A DNA stretch of 18,181 nucleotides from Helicobacteraceae bacterium (lineage in GTDB: Bacteria > Campylobacterota > Campylobacteria > Campylobacterales > Sulfurimonadaceae), in NCBI GenBank assembly GCA_030613795.1, contig JAUWLG010000005.1, forward strand, positions 1-18,181, in the 5' to 3' direction. Positions 1 through 6,822 of this stretch are shown piece after piece (within the stretch, counting starts at the first letter, position 1; every line of letters starts with the position of its first letter). The notes under the pieces were generated by a model. The model was not told where the DNA came from, did not search any database, and was given only the letters and a program-made list of their open reading frames with translations. The translations under genes were made by a program, and so were the position numbers.

Positions 1-4
1 CAAG

Positions 5-389
5 CAGTTGGCTTCTTCTTTATGGATTTCATCTTAACGAGTCATAGCAACTTCCACTGCGCTCTGTAGATACTTCGAAAAAGAGCAAGCGGTAACGCAT
101 TGATGAAATGTAAAAGTTTGTACTTTTATCCCTGTTCCTAATCCTCTGATAAAAGTTTCTACTTGAGTCGTATCAGTTTAAAGAACAGCGTCTCTTTCTT
201 TTTCATCAAGGTTTGCTTTCTGGCAAGGCAGAAAGAAAAAGTTGAGCCTATCACTATTTAAGAGGGTTGGAAGTATACAATGCAAAAGGGTCTCTCTTTT
301 TATAAGGTCTACGTCGTTGATGCTTCGCATATCAACTCTGTTCCCGAAGTTATAAAACTAATCAGTTGGCTTTTTTACGACTTTCATCT
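5..389. repeat. Two diverged copies of a ~30-bp direct repeat
   Basis: Copy A is at 5-34 and copy B at 363-389. Both begin CAGTTGGC, continue with a T-rich run that is 3 bases longer in A, and end TTTCATCT. About 24 of 27 aligned bases agree. The copies lie 329 bp apart in otherwise gene-free sequence. The origin is unknown; they could be remnants of a dispersed repeat family. Confidence 0.5.
111..164. repeat. Short direct repeat, one copy able to form a hairpin
   Basis: A 15-base repeat occurs at 111-125 and 150-164 with one mismatch (TAAAAGTTTGTACTT against TAAAAGTTTCTACTT). The first copy also begins a 7-bp perfect stem, TAAAAGT (111-117) / ACTTTTA (122-128), with a TTGT loop. It lies in AT-rich sequence, where such matches arise easily. 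Confidence 0.35.
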
Positions 390-411
390 CTGACGCGACA
401 GAGAAAAAAGT
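216..411. repeat. Two similar hairpins followed by A-runs and GTT
   Basis: Hairpin 1 has stem CTTTCTG (216-222) / CAGAAAG (229-235), a 6-base loop, then five A and GTT. Hairpin 2 has stem TCTCTG (387-392) / CAGAGA (399-404), a 6-base loop, then an A-run and GTT. The shared architecture suggests diverged copies of one element. Neither is followed by a T-run on either strand, so they do not look like intrinsic terminators. Confidence 0.4.
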
Positions 412-518
412 TCGGCCAATTATAGTTTAAACAGAGAGGGAATATTTATTCAAGAAAAAGTAAAATTTATGACTAGAAAATCTAGAATAGAGGGAGGGTC
501 ATTAGAGAGTAAGTCGAG

Positions 519-1988
519 CTATTTAACTCTAAACTCCACCTCTATCTCACCACTATTGATAGCATCAACACTCTCCTGTGCTAAATAAGCTGACTGTTTA
601 GTGGATGTAACAATCAATATTCCATCTTCAACACTAAGCTCAAAATCAATCTTAGAGGGGTGGTGCGCTAGTAAAGCATCTGAGAGTGCCATGATGTTAG
701 TCAGCTGCTTGATGGTCTGGAGAGAAGGAAGAAGTACCTCATATTCAGTGACATAACTCTTCTTCACCCCTTTACCAAGTTGAAAAAGTACAAGCATAGA
801 GATAAGTGCTATCTCTTGATGGGTGTAACCATATTCCAGTGCTGTCAATGTGAGGTAGTGACTATGCTGTTGGTAGGAGTAGAAGTGATGCGAAGCACCG
901 ATCTTGGCAAGTTTCGCAGCGATCAGCAGACTCTTTTCAAATTCCGGTTTCAGTTTAAGCTGTTGGTGCAGTAGTACAAATAGCTCTTTGGTGAGTTTGA
1001 CACGCAGATTGCGCTGCTGAGCATTATGCGAGTGTTGATCGACCAGGTATTTAAGTGATGGGTTGAAGTTAGCAGGGAAGATATCTCTGTTGTTGCGAAG
1101 AAGGTCACTAAGGTAGAGACCTTCGCGTACACCGACACCACTACAAGTGAGCCTCTTTGCACCTACCTTTTTGATGATACGCAGCAAGATAAGAGTACCG
1201 GGTTTGATGACATCATAACGATCTTTTTTAACACCAAGCTCTTTTAACTCTGATTTACCTTTAGCAGAGATAATCAACTCACCAAGTGCAACAAGCTCCT
1301 TGGCATCAAAACTAAAGCCATGTACTTTATTAAGGGGATGCCTTTTCGCTTTGAGAAGGATCTGCGCCAATGCACGAAAGGTACCGCCGACACCAATAAT
1401 ATGTTTTTGGTCCTCAGCTTTTAGCTTTTCAAGAGCAGTGTCTATATAAGCTTTTGCCCCTTTGATATCACCATGGTCAAAAAAGAGCTCTTTAAGACGC
1501 ACCGTACCGAGGTCTAAGGAGTCAGAGTCAACGACTTTACCATTTTCAATGCAAGCACACTCACTCGAACCACCACCAATGTCCAGTGTCATTGCGTCTT
1601 GCTTCGGCAGAAGGTTGGCACAGGCGATTCCACCAAGATAAGCCTCTTTTTCACCGCTGATGACTTTAATGTTTAGACCTAACTCTTTTTTGATCATTGA
1701 GAGGAACTGCTTTTTATTATTAGCATCTCGTACTGCCGATGTGGCGACACAAAGTGTCTTACGTACATCATATGAGTCTGCGATCTGTATAAAGTCTTTA
1801 AGGGCTAATAGCGCACGATTCATGGCTGCTTCTTGGAGTTCACCACCATTTTGATAGGCATCTTCAGAGATACGAACATGAGACTTGACCTCATGCAGAA
1901 GATGAAAAGCAAAACGACTTGTCTTTTCGATAATGATCATACGAATAGAGTTAGAACCGATGTCAATGACTGCAGTGCGTTGTGCCAT
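519..1988 (-). CDS. ppx: Ppx/GppA family phosphatase (exopolyphosphatase or pppGpp phosphohydrolase)
   Basis: A 489-residue member of the ASKHA-fold Ppx/GppA family, which removes terminal phosphate from polyphosphate or converts pppGpp to ppGpp. The phosphate-1 motif is near the N-terminus (AVIDIGSNSIRM, about residues 6-17). The phosphate-2 motif DIGGGSSE is central, followed by GVGGTFRAL. The C-terminal part is helical and His-rich, as in longer family members. The length fits the bacterial two-domain form. The ATG at 1988 has a weak AAGG upstream. The gene follows the ferredoxin gene after about 100 bp and has its own candidate promoter. From memory, C. jejuni also has a Ppx/GppA protein (Cj0353c) next to a ferredoxin gene. 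Family assignment is firm; polyphosphate versus pppGpp preference cannot be read from the sequence. Confidence 0.9.
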   Translation of the reverse strand: MAQRTAVIDIGSNSIRMIIIEKTSRFAFHLLHEVKSHVRISEDAYQNGGELQEAAMNRALLALKDFIQIADSYDVRKTLCVATSAVRDANNKKQFLSMIKKELGLNIKVISGEKEAYLGGIACANLLPKQDAMTLDIGGGSSECACIENGKVVDSDSLDLGTVRLKELFFDHGDIKGAKAYIDTALEKLKAEDQKHIIGVGGTFRALAQILLKAKRHPLNKVHGFSFDAKELVALGELIISAKGKSELKELGVKKDRYDVIKPGTLILLRIIKKVGAKRLTCSGVGVREGLYLSDLLRNNRDIFPANFNPSLKYLVDQHSHNAQQRNLRVKLTKELFVLLHQQLKLKPEFEKSLLIAAKLAKIGASHHFYSYQQHSHYLTLTALEYGYTHQEIALISMLVLFQLGKGVKKSYVTEYEVLLPSLQTIKQLTNIMALSDALLAHHPSKIDFELSVEDGILIVTSTKQSAYLAQESVDAINSGEIEVEFRVK

Positions 1989-2048
1989 AAGAGTATACCT
2001 TAGTGTAAATGATCTCGAGATGTTTCTTGCATCAAGATAGTTTTAATA

Positions 2049-2054
2049 ATTATA
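2049..2054 (-). promoter_or_regulatory. Candidate -10 box for the phosphatase gene
   Basis: A perfect TATAAT on the minus strand, about 60 bases upstream of the phosphatase start. No -35 match is visible at 16-18 bases. The leader also holds the 10-bp palindrome ATCTCGAGAT at 2012-2021. Confidence 0.45.
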
Positions 2055-2090
2055 GAGAAAGGGGAGTTAAGGGAGGATAAGAGAAGAGGT

Positions 2091-2348
2091 CTACTCTTCG
2101 TCTTCTTTTAGAATTTGTGCATATTTAAATTGAAGTTCGGCAATAGTCTCTACATTGTCTTTATCGAGAATAAAACAGTCGACCGGACAGACACCGATAC
2201 AAGCAGGCTCATCGTAGACACCAACACACTCAGTACAGCGGTCCGGATCGACGACGTAGATAGGGTCACCCTCTTCGATAGCTTCTGTAGGACATTCTTC
2301 GCGGCAGGCATCACACGCAATACATTCATCATTAATTAAAAGTGCCAT
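2091..2348 (-). CDS. fdxB: 2[4Fe-4S] ferredoxin, Allochromatium/YfhL type
   Basis: An 85-residue cytoplasmic low-potential electron carrier. The first cluster motif is C9-x2-C12-x2-C15-x3-C19-P. The second is C38-x2-C41-x8-C50-x3-C54-P; its long x8 spacing is typical of the Allochromatium-type (YfhL-like) ferredoxins. An acidic C-terminal tail (ending KEDEE) follows. TAAGG lies about 7 bases before the ATG. The gene sits between the histidine kinase and the phosphatase. In C. jejuni, from memory, the equivalent fdxB lies directly beside cosR. The redox partner cannot be told from the sequence. The symbol is assigned by synteny. Confidence 0.92.
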   Translation of the reverse strand: MALLINDECIACDACREECPTEAIEEGDPIYVVDPDRCTECVGVYDEPACIGVCPVDCFILDKDNVETIAELQFKYAQILKEDEE

Positions 2349-2370
2349 TATAAACCTTACTTATGAACTT

Positions 2371-2460
2371 AAAATAGTTCGTAAAAATATTTCTAGCCCG
2401 ATTTATAGCAGAAGAAAGCTTGAAGTAATTTGAAATGAGAAATATATATAAAATAGTTCG
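2371..2460. repeat. Direct repeat flanking the ferredoxin promoter
   Basis: AAAATAGTTCG occurs at 2371-2381 and again at 2450-2460, a start-to-start distance of 79 bases. One copy falls downstream of the -10 box and one upstream. The downstream copy also forms a 5-bp inverted repeat, GAACT (2365-2369) / AGTTC (2376-2380), close to the ribosome binding site. It could be a pair of regulator sites; no known consensus is matched. Confidence 0.35.
2402..2410 (-). promoter_or_regulatory. Extended -10 promoter of the ferredoxin gene
   Basis: The minus strand reads TGCTATAAA, a TGn-extended -10 element. It predicts transcription starting near 2395 and a leader of about 47 bases. The histidine kinase stop is about 100 bp upstream, so the ferredoxin is probably transcribed independently. 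Confidence 0.5.
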
Positions 2461-2512
2461 CAATACACGAGTTGCAGAGTGTGCGATTTTAGAGTTGCTC
2501 TTTAACTAATGT

Positions 2513-3808
2513 CTATCTAATAGGGAGAATACAGTGTAGTTTGGAACGCAACAGTAGAGACGCAACAGCACCAAGGTCATCGTCACGGTTCTTGATTTCT
2601 AACTCACCGCCAAGGGCATCAGCCGCACTTTTAGCTAAAAACAGCCCTAGACCTGTTCCCGATTTAGTTCCTTGGCGTTTAAATGGAGCAAAGAGATCAA
2701 CGGTATCATCGATCCCGCAACCCTCATCGATCACTTCGATCAAAAGCCCTTCATCATTAAGCTGGCTCTGAAGCACTACTTTTTTACCCTCAGGTGTGAA
2801 CTTGAGTGCGTTTTGTAAAAGGTTTTGGATGATCTGGTTGAGCAGGCTCTCTTGCAGGGTACACATAAAGCCATCGGGCTGGAAATGCATCTGCAACTCT
2901 TTACCTTCTGCTTCAGCAAGCAGGGCAAAGTCATTTGCCTTTCGCCGTAAGATATCGATAACATCCGCTTGTATCGGTGTCTCTAGCTGTGCACCCTCTT
3001 GGCGGCCGATGTTTAAGATACTGGTCACAATGGTATTCATCTCATCGATGCTTTTATTGCTGATCTTGATCGCTTCGATGTACTCTTCGGGAGTACGTTT
3101 TTTGATGGTGGTGACCTGGTTCTTGAGCTTCATAACGGCTAGAGGTGTTTTGAGTTCGTGCGCCGCACCGATAAAAAGCTCTTTTTGGTACTTTACAAAG
3201 TTTTGAATCCGGTTGATAAGGTGGTTAATACTTTCGCCTAAGGAGATAAACTCATCAGGCAACTCTTGCACAACAATAGGGCGGATCATATGCTCATTCA
3301 TATTGGAGAGACGTCGATTGAGCCCCTTAATTGGTGAGATCAGCATTTTGGAGAAGATGATCGCGTAGACGATAACCAGTAAAAAACCGATGGCATTGAT
3401 GATAAAGATAGAGTTGAGGATCTTTTTGAGAAGCTTCTTGGTCGGCGTAATATCTTTACTGATCTTGATGTAGCTCTCATCTTCGAGGTTGAACGGGTAG
3501 AACAGCGTCAGTGTCGTATGCGCATTTTTAGAGGTCTCGATTAACTCTATCGGATTTTGCGGTGCGTTACGTTTAATAAGCTCTACCGTTAGACCTAAGA
3601 GAGCATCATTGTTACTCTCTTGAGCATCTACAAGGGACTTATACGAGCAGATGTTTTCTGCGAAAGTGATCATCTCAGCACGTTTTTCATCATAGATCGA
3701 AGATTGGATAAAGAGGTAGAGGATAGAGGAAAATGTGATCATCAAGGCAACAGTGGCAATGATCAGTTGAACAAGAAAACGACTGCGAATACTGCGATCT
3801 GAAAACAA
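2513..3808 (-). CDS. Sensor histidine kinase (HisKA-HATPase), likely partner of the adjacent HsrA/CosR-type regulator
   Basis: A 431-residue inner-membrane kinase. The first transmembrane helix is at about 11-34, followed by a short periplasmic loop of about 95 residues, a second helix at about 132-154, a HAMP-like linker, then a HisKA domain with H-box AHELKTPL (H217 the likely phospho-acceptor). The HATPase_c domain has an N-box with N329 and N333, G1 DEGCG (361-365) and G2 GTGLGL (384-389). All catalytic motifs are intact. The start is TTG at 3808 with GAGG about 7 bases upstream; no better in-frame start is visible. It lies 158 bp downstream of the regulator gene on the same strand, but a terminator intervenes. 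The sensed signal is unknown. Pairing with the regulator is inferred from adjacency. Confidence 0.93.
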   Translation of the reverse strand: MFSDRSIRSRFLVQLIIATVALMITFSSILYLFIQSSIYDEKRAEMITFAENICSYKSLVDAQESNNDALLGLTVELIKRNAPQNPIELIETSKNAHTTLTLFYPFNLEDESYIKISKDITPTKKLLKKILNSIFIINAIGFLLVIVYAIIFSKMLISPIKGLNRRLSNMNEHMIRPIVVQELPDEFISLGESINHLINRIQNFVKYQKELFIGAAHELKTPLAVMKLKNQVTTIKKRTPEEYIEAIKISNKSIDEMNTIVTSILNIGRQEGAQLETPIQADVIDILRRKANDFALLAEAEGKELQMHFQPDGFMCTLQESLLNQIIQNLLQNALKFTPEGKKVVLQSQLNDEGLLIEVIDEGCGIDDTVDLFAPFKRQGTKSGTGLGLFLAKSAADALGGELEIKNRDDDLGAVASLLLRSKLHCILPIR

Positions 3809-3921
3809 GAGAAACCTCGATGATCCTATTGGATGAATTAATTGTTTAAGTTTAACAAGTTAATGCTGTCGTTTCATTGGAAGTATTCAGTTGGTGGGGG
3901 AATATAGGTAAAAAAGGGCTG
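3809..3921 (-). promoter_or_regulatory. Leader of the histidine kinase gene, AT-rich with repeated TTAA(A)CTT
   Basis: Between the terminator and the kinase start, the minus strand contains an AT-rich stretch around 3840-3865 with two closely spaced TTAACTT / TTAAACTT words about 8-9 bases apart. No convincing TATAAT was found. The direct-repeat pattern is the kind OmpR-family proteins can bind, so it is a speculative autoregulatory site. Confidence 0.2.
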
Positions 3922-3953
3922 AAAAAAAGTGACAAAGGAGAGGACCTCCTTTG
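3922..3953 (-). terminator. Rho-independent terminator after the HsrA/CosR-type regulator
   Basis: A perfect 8-bp stem, CAAAGGAG (3933-3940) / CTCCTTTG (3946-3953), has a 5-base loop. Read on the minus strand it is followed after 4 bases by seven T (A-run 3922-3928). It begins 13 bases past the regulator stop codon and would separate regulator transcription from the kinase gene, either fully or partly. Confidence 0.75.
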
Positions 3954-3966
3954 CCGTGGTCTTGTT

Positions 3967-4638
3967 CTATATTTCTTTAGGGAAGCAAAAACGGTAACCA
4001 CGACGACGAACAGTCTCGATCGTTGTGATGTTAAGTGGTTTGTCCATTTTCTGTCGAATCTGGTTGATCGCAACCTCGATAACATTTGGTGTAACTAATT
4101 CCGGCTCTTCCCAGATCGCGTCAAGAAGCTGCTCTTTAGAGACAATCTGGTCACGGTGACGTGCCAAGTGAGTCAATACTTCAAAAGGTTTACCTTTAAG
4201 TTCGATCTCAGTGTTGTTATAGATGATCTTCTCTTCTTCAGGGTTGATGACAAGATCGTCGATCTCGATGATGTTGCTGCCACCAAAACGAAGTTGTGCT
4301 TCGATACGTGCTACAAGAACATCAAAGTCAAATGGCTTACGGATGTAATCATCAGCGCCAGCTTTAAGTGCAGTGATCTCACTCTCGTTATCATCACGTG
4401 CAGAAAGAACAACAACCTTCGTCTTAGGAGTATTAGTTTTGATATCTGGGATGATATCAACACTGTCGCCATCTGGTAGCATCCAATCCATCAATACTAG
4501 GTCGTAGTTACGGATGTCCAGGTAGTATTCACCATCTTTAAGTGTCTCAACGACATCACTTTGGTAGCCAAATTCTTTAAGGCCTTCAGCCAAAGTCTTG
4601 TTTAGTGTTACTTCATCTTCAATGATTAGAATGCGCAT
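3967..4638 (-). CDS. hsrA: OmpR-family response regulator, HsrA/CosR orthologue with intact receiver
   Basis: A 223-residue receiver plus winged-helix regulator. The C-terminal half (about 119-223) carries segments such as KGKPFEVLTHLARHRDQIVS and VTPNVIEVAINQIRQKMDKP that I recall as almost identical to H. pylori HP1043 (HsrA) and C. jejuni Cj0355c (CosR), essential regulators of growth and oxidative-stress genes. In those proteins the receiver is degenerate and thought not to need phosphorylation. Here it keeps every canonical residue: E7 and D8, D51 in LMDWMLPDGD, S79 and K101 in RKPF. The ATG at 4638 has GAGGTAA upstream and its own promoter. It lies 80 bp after folB and is followed by a terminator and then a histidine kinase. 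Orthology is firm; phospho-regulation is inference. Confidence 0.93.
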   Translation of the reverse strand: MRILIIEDEVTLNKTLAEGLKEFGYQSDVVETLKDGEYYLDIRNYDLVLMDWMLPDGDSVDIIPDIKTNTPKTKVVVLSARDDNESEITALKAGADDYIRKPFDFDVLVARIEAQLRFGGSNIIEIDDLVINPEEEKIIYNNTEIELKGKPFEVLTHLARHRDQIVSKEQLLDAIWEEPELVTPNVIEVAINQIRQKMDKPLNITTIETVRRRGYRFCFPKEI

Positions 4639-4672
4639 GCATTACCTCATACATAATTAATTTTAGGGCGGA

Positions 4673-4681
4673 AGTATACCA
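4673..4681 (-). promoter_or_regulatory. Extended -10 promoter of the HsrA/CosR-type regulator
   Basis: The minus strand reads TGGTATACT, a TGn-extended -10 that predicts a start near 4666 and a leader of about 28 bases. It lies between the folB stop and the regulator start, so the regulator can be expressed independently of plsY-folB. The sequence upstream is an AT-rich run (4690-4720), as is usual for phylum promoters lacking a -35 box. Confidence 0.55.
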
Positions 4682-4718
4682 TAGTTTTAGGTTAAATTAA
4701 TATTTTTTTAATATTTCT

Positions 4719-5042
4719 TTAAAATTTGAAGGTTTCGGAGAGGGAAACCTCGCAATTAGCGAGGATGTCAGGTTTAGATATTTTTAAGAAAAGCGTGGAA
4801 ATAAGCGGAAATTCTATTTTAAGTGAGCTTTTTAGGCTCAAAAGTGCCTCTTCAATGAGCTCAAACTCTTTTTCAAGCATCTGCTTTTCAATATGCTTTG
4901 TGACTAAAGCGTAGTCAAGAAATTGTTTGTCATACACATAATCTATAGTACAGTTGATTCGGACTTTCTGTTTGGTGATACGTTCAAAATCCAAGATCCC
5001 GATGATGGTCTCAAATTCGAGATCTTTGATACTGATTTGCAC
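4719..5042 (-). CDS. folB: Dihydroneopterin aldolase
   Basis: A 107-residue protein for folate synthesis. FolB cleaves 7,8-dihydroneopterin to 6-hydroxymethyl-7,8-dihydropterin and glycolaldehyde. It has the short FolB-like tunnelling fold pattern: an N-terminal IKDLEFETIIGILDFER segment, corresponding to the family's G-V/I-x2-xE region, a central helix pair, and a late ISKPDIL segment whose Lys matches the conserved active-site Lys position. It is slightly shorter than the typical 115-125 residues and quite diverged. It starts with GTG only 3 bases after the plsY stop, so the two are co-transcribed and probably translationally coupled. No strong Shine-Dalgarno is seen. From memory, C. jejuni Cj0356c occupies the same place between plsY and cosR, which supports the call. 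Confidence 0.8.
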   Translation of the reverse strand: MQISIKDLEFETIIGILDFERITKQKVRINCTIDYVYDKQFLDYALVTKHIEKQMLEKEFELIEEALLSLKSSLKIEFPLISTLFLKISKPDILANCEVSLSETFKF

Positions 5043-5045
5043 TGC

Positions 5046-5660
5046 TTAAACCACTGCTTTTTCTTCACCTTTTACCAGGCGAACAATATTAGGAATGTGT
5101 TTATAAAAGAGAATGATCGTAATGATGACCACTGGTGCATGAGCCATCTCGGGATGAATAAAAAATGATGAGACAAGTAGGGCCATAACACCTGTCAAAG
5201 ATGAGACAGAAGAGATCTTAAGTGTTTTGGCCAATACACCCCAAACAACAAAACCGATCAAGGTCTCTACCGGCAGCATTACCAACAAAACACCTAAACC
5301 TGTTGCGATCCCTTTACCGCCTTCAAACCAGAGATAAGGGCTGAAGCAGTGACCGACGACGGCCAAAACAGCAACACCCCACAGTGTAGACTCAGGCATA
5401 CCTGCAAGCATTGCAACACCAAGAACGACCATACCTTTAAGCGCATCAAGCAAGAGTGTTGCTGCACCCAGCTTTTTAGCGAGTGCAGGGTTGGTCGCTT
5501 TGACTACACGCAGAACATTAGTGGCACCGATACTTTGAGAACCGCTCTCTTTGACGTTCACACCGGCAAAAAATTTGGCAAGAAGAAGACCAAAAGGGAT
5601 CCCCCCGACAAGATAAGCAGCGATATAAAATTGTGCGTTGATATTAAAAAGAAAATCCAT
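5046..5660 (-). CDS. plsY: Glycerol-3-phosphate acyltransferase PlsY
   Basis: A 204-residue inner-membrane enzyme that transfers the acyl group from acyl-phosphate to sn-glycerol-3-phosphate, the first acylation of phospholipid synthesis. Several hydrophobic helices are evident, and the family motifs appear in order: GGIPFGLLLAK near residues 19-29, GSQSIGATNVLRV (usual GSxNxGATN) at about 40-52, FEGGKGIATGLG at about 112-123, and a C-terminal HIPNIVRLVKGEE. The length is normal. The ATG at 5660 has AAGG about 11 bases upstream. It heads a two-gene unit with folB and is transcribed divergently from nadA. Confidence 0.95.
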   Translation of the reverse strand: MDFLFNINAQFYIAAYLVGGIPFGLLLAKFFAGVNVKESGSQSIGATNVLRVVKATNPALAKKLGAATLLLDALKGMVVLGVAMLAGMPESTLWGVAVLAVVGHCFSPYLWFEGGKGIATGLGVLLVMLPVETLIGFVVWGVLAKTLKISSVSSLTGVMALLVSSFFIHPEMAHAPVVIITIILFYKHIPNIVRLVKGEEKAVV

Positions 5661-5693
5661 ATATATTGTGACCTTGACTTGAAATGTGGGTGA

Positions 5694-5699
5694 ATTCTA
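5694..5699 (-). promoter_or_regulatory. Candidate -10 box of plsY-folB
   Basis: TAGAAT on the minus strand, preceded by TG. It would give a leader of about 27 bases before plsY. It shares the 163-bp divergent intergenic region with the nadA promoter. Confidence 0.4.
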
Positions 5700-5760
5700 C
5701 ATAAATAAGGGTTATAACTCGATAAATTGGTATGCAAAAATACATTACTTATTACAAATT

Positions 5761-5769
5761 TGATATAAT
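5761..5769 (+). promoter_or_regulatory. Extended -10 promoter of nadA-nadC
   Basis: TGATATAAT is a perfect TATAAT (5764-5769) with a TGn extension, in AT-rich sequence. It predicts transcription from about 5776 and a leader of roughly 48 bases to the GTG start of nadA. Confidence 0.6.
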
Positions 5770-5811
5770 CGCGAAATTAATATCTATAAAGTTTCATTGA
5801 AACTTTATTTA

Positions 5812-5817
5812 GAAGGA
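5812..5817 (+). promoter_or_regulatory. Ribosome binding site that fixes the nadA start
   Basis: GAAGGA lies 6 bases upstream of GTG at 5824. The same frame could open at TTG 5797, but the Shine-Dalgarno would then be inside the gene, so GTG 5824 is preferred. Confidence 0.65.
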
Positions 5818-5823
5818 CTGTGT

Positions 5824-6822
5824 GTGAACTACACAACTGAAGAACTTAAAGAAAAAATCATCGACCTTAAAAAGCGCCTTGATGTGACTGTTGTTGCGCA
5901 CTTTTATCAGCGTGATGAGGTCTTTGAGATGGGTGATATCACCGGTGATTCACTTGAGCTTGCTAAAAAGACGATGGCAGATGACTCGAAATTTGTTCTT
6001 TTTTGCGGTGTTGCATTTATGGGACAGAGCGTTAAAGTGTTAAGCCCTGAAAAACGTGTAGTGATGCCAAAACTTGCCTGCTGTTCAATGGCACGTATGA
6101 TCGACTCTCTGTACTATGATGACGCGGTCAAAGCGATGGAAGCACAAGGGATCAAAAAAGAGAACATCTTACCGATCACCTACATTAACTCAAATGCGGA
6201 TGTCAAAGCAAAAGTGGGAAAAATGGGCGGTATGGTCTGTACCAGCTCTAACGCCAAGGTGATTATCGAGACAGCACTCAAAGAGGGTAAAAAGATCCTA
6301 TTTGTTCCCGATCGCTGTTTAGGACAAAACATCGCCAACATGATGGGGCTTAAATCTGCCGTTATCGGAGAGGACGAGGACCTTGCAAGTGCGGACATTA
6401 TCTGCTACAACGGCTTCTGTGCGGTGCATCAGCTCTTTACCGTTGATGACATTACTTTTTATCGTAAAAAGTTTCCGGGTATCAAGATCGTTACCCACCC
6501 TGAGTGTGACCCTGCTGTTTGTGACGCGTCAGACTTTGTCGGTTCGACCTCACAGCTTATCAAATACATTGCTGACCTTGACCCGGAGCAGAAAGTAGCG
6601 GTCGGTACAGAGTTTAACCTTGTTAACCGTCTTCGTTCTAAAAATACTTACGTCCTCTCATCAACAAAACCGGAATGTCCTACCATGAATGAGACAACAC
6701 TGGAAGATCTCTATTTGACTCTTAAATCGATTGAAGACGGTGAACCTCTAAACGAGATCTTTATCGATGAAGATACACAAAAATGGGCGAAGATCGCTCT
6801 TGACAGAATGATGGCCTTGTAA
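5824..6822 (+). CDS. nadA: Quinolinate synthase
   Basis: A 332-residue cytoplasmic [4Fe-4S] enzyme that condenses iminoaspartate with dihydroxyacetone phosphate to quinolinate in de novo NAD synthesis. Motifs include VVAHFYQRDEV, GDSLELAK and VAFMGQSVKVLSPEK. The probable cluster cysteines are C87 (LACCSMA), C199 (NGFCAVHQ) and C285 (ECPTMNETTLEDL). CTSSNA, VPDRCLGQN and VTHPEC are also typical. The spacing from the first to the second cysteine is longer than I recall for the compact NadA of Thermotoga. GTG 5824 is chosen over TTG 5797 because of the ribosome binding site. The stop overlaps the nadC start by 1 base (TAATG). Confidence 0.95.
   Translation: MNYTTEELKEKIIDLKKRLDVTVVAHFYQRDEVFEMGDITGDSLELAKKTMADDSKFVLFCGVAFMGQSVKVLSPEKRVVMPKLACCSMARMIDSLYYDDAVKAMEAQGIKKENILPITYINSNADVKAKVGKMGGMVCTSSNAKVIIETALKEGKKILFVPDRCLGQNIANMMGLKSAVIGEDEDLASADIICYNGFCAVHQLFTVDDITFYRKKFPGIKIVTHPECDPAVCDASDFVGSTSQLIKYIADLDPEQKVAVGTEFNLVNRLRSKNTYVLSSTKPECPTMNETTLEDLYLTLKSIEDGEPLNEIFIDEDTQKWAKIALDRMMAL

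Larger units (their letters stand above)
1..518. other. Gene-free region with diverged short repeats
   Basis: No convincing reading frame was found on either strand. The stretch lies downstream of the minus-strand phosphatase gene and contains AT-rich direct and inverted repeats, listed separately. There is no RNA gene I can recognise and no clear terminator for the phosphatase gene. It may be decayed intergenic or repeat-derived sequence. What lies to the left is outside the window. Confidence 0.6.

Noticed and set aside
2796..3206. 136-codon plus-strand open frame opposite the histidine kinase
   Set aside because: Shadow of a gene with all kinase motifs intact; no domain and no ribosome binding site of note.
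4156..4479. 107-codon plus-strand open frame opposite the regulator
   Set aside because: Fully inside the well-supported regulator gene; no recognisable protein features.
4690..4720. AT-only inverted repeat after folB as a terminator
   Set aside because: AATATT arms have no GC pairs; more likely the AT-rich upstream region of the regulator promoter.
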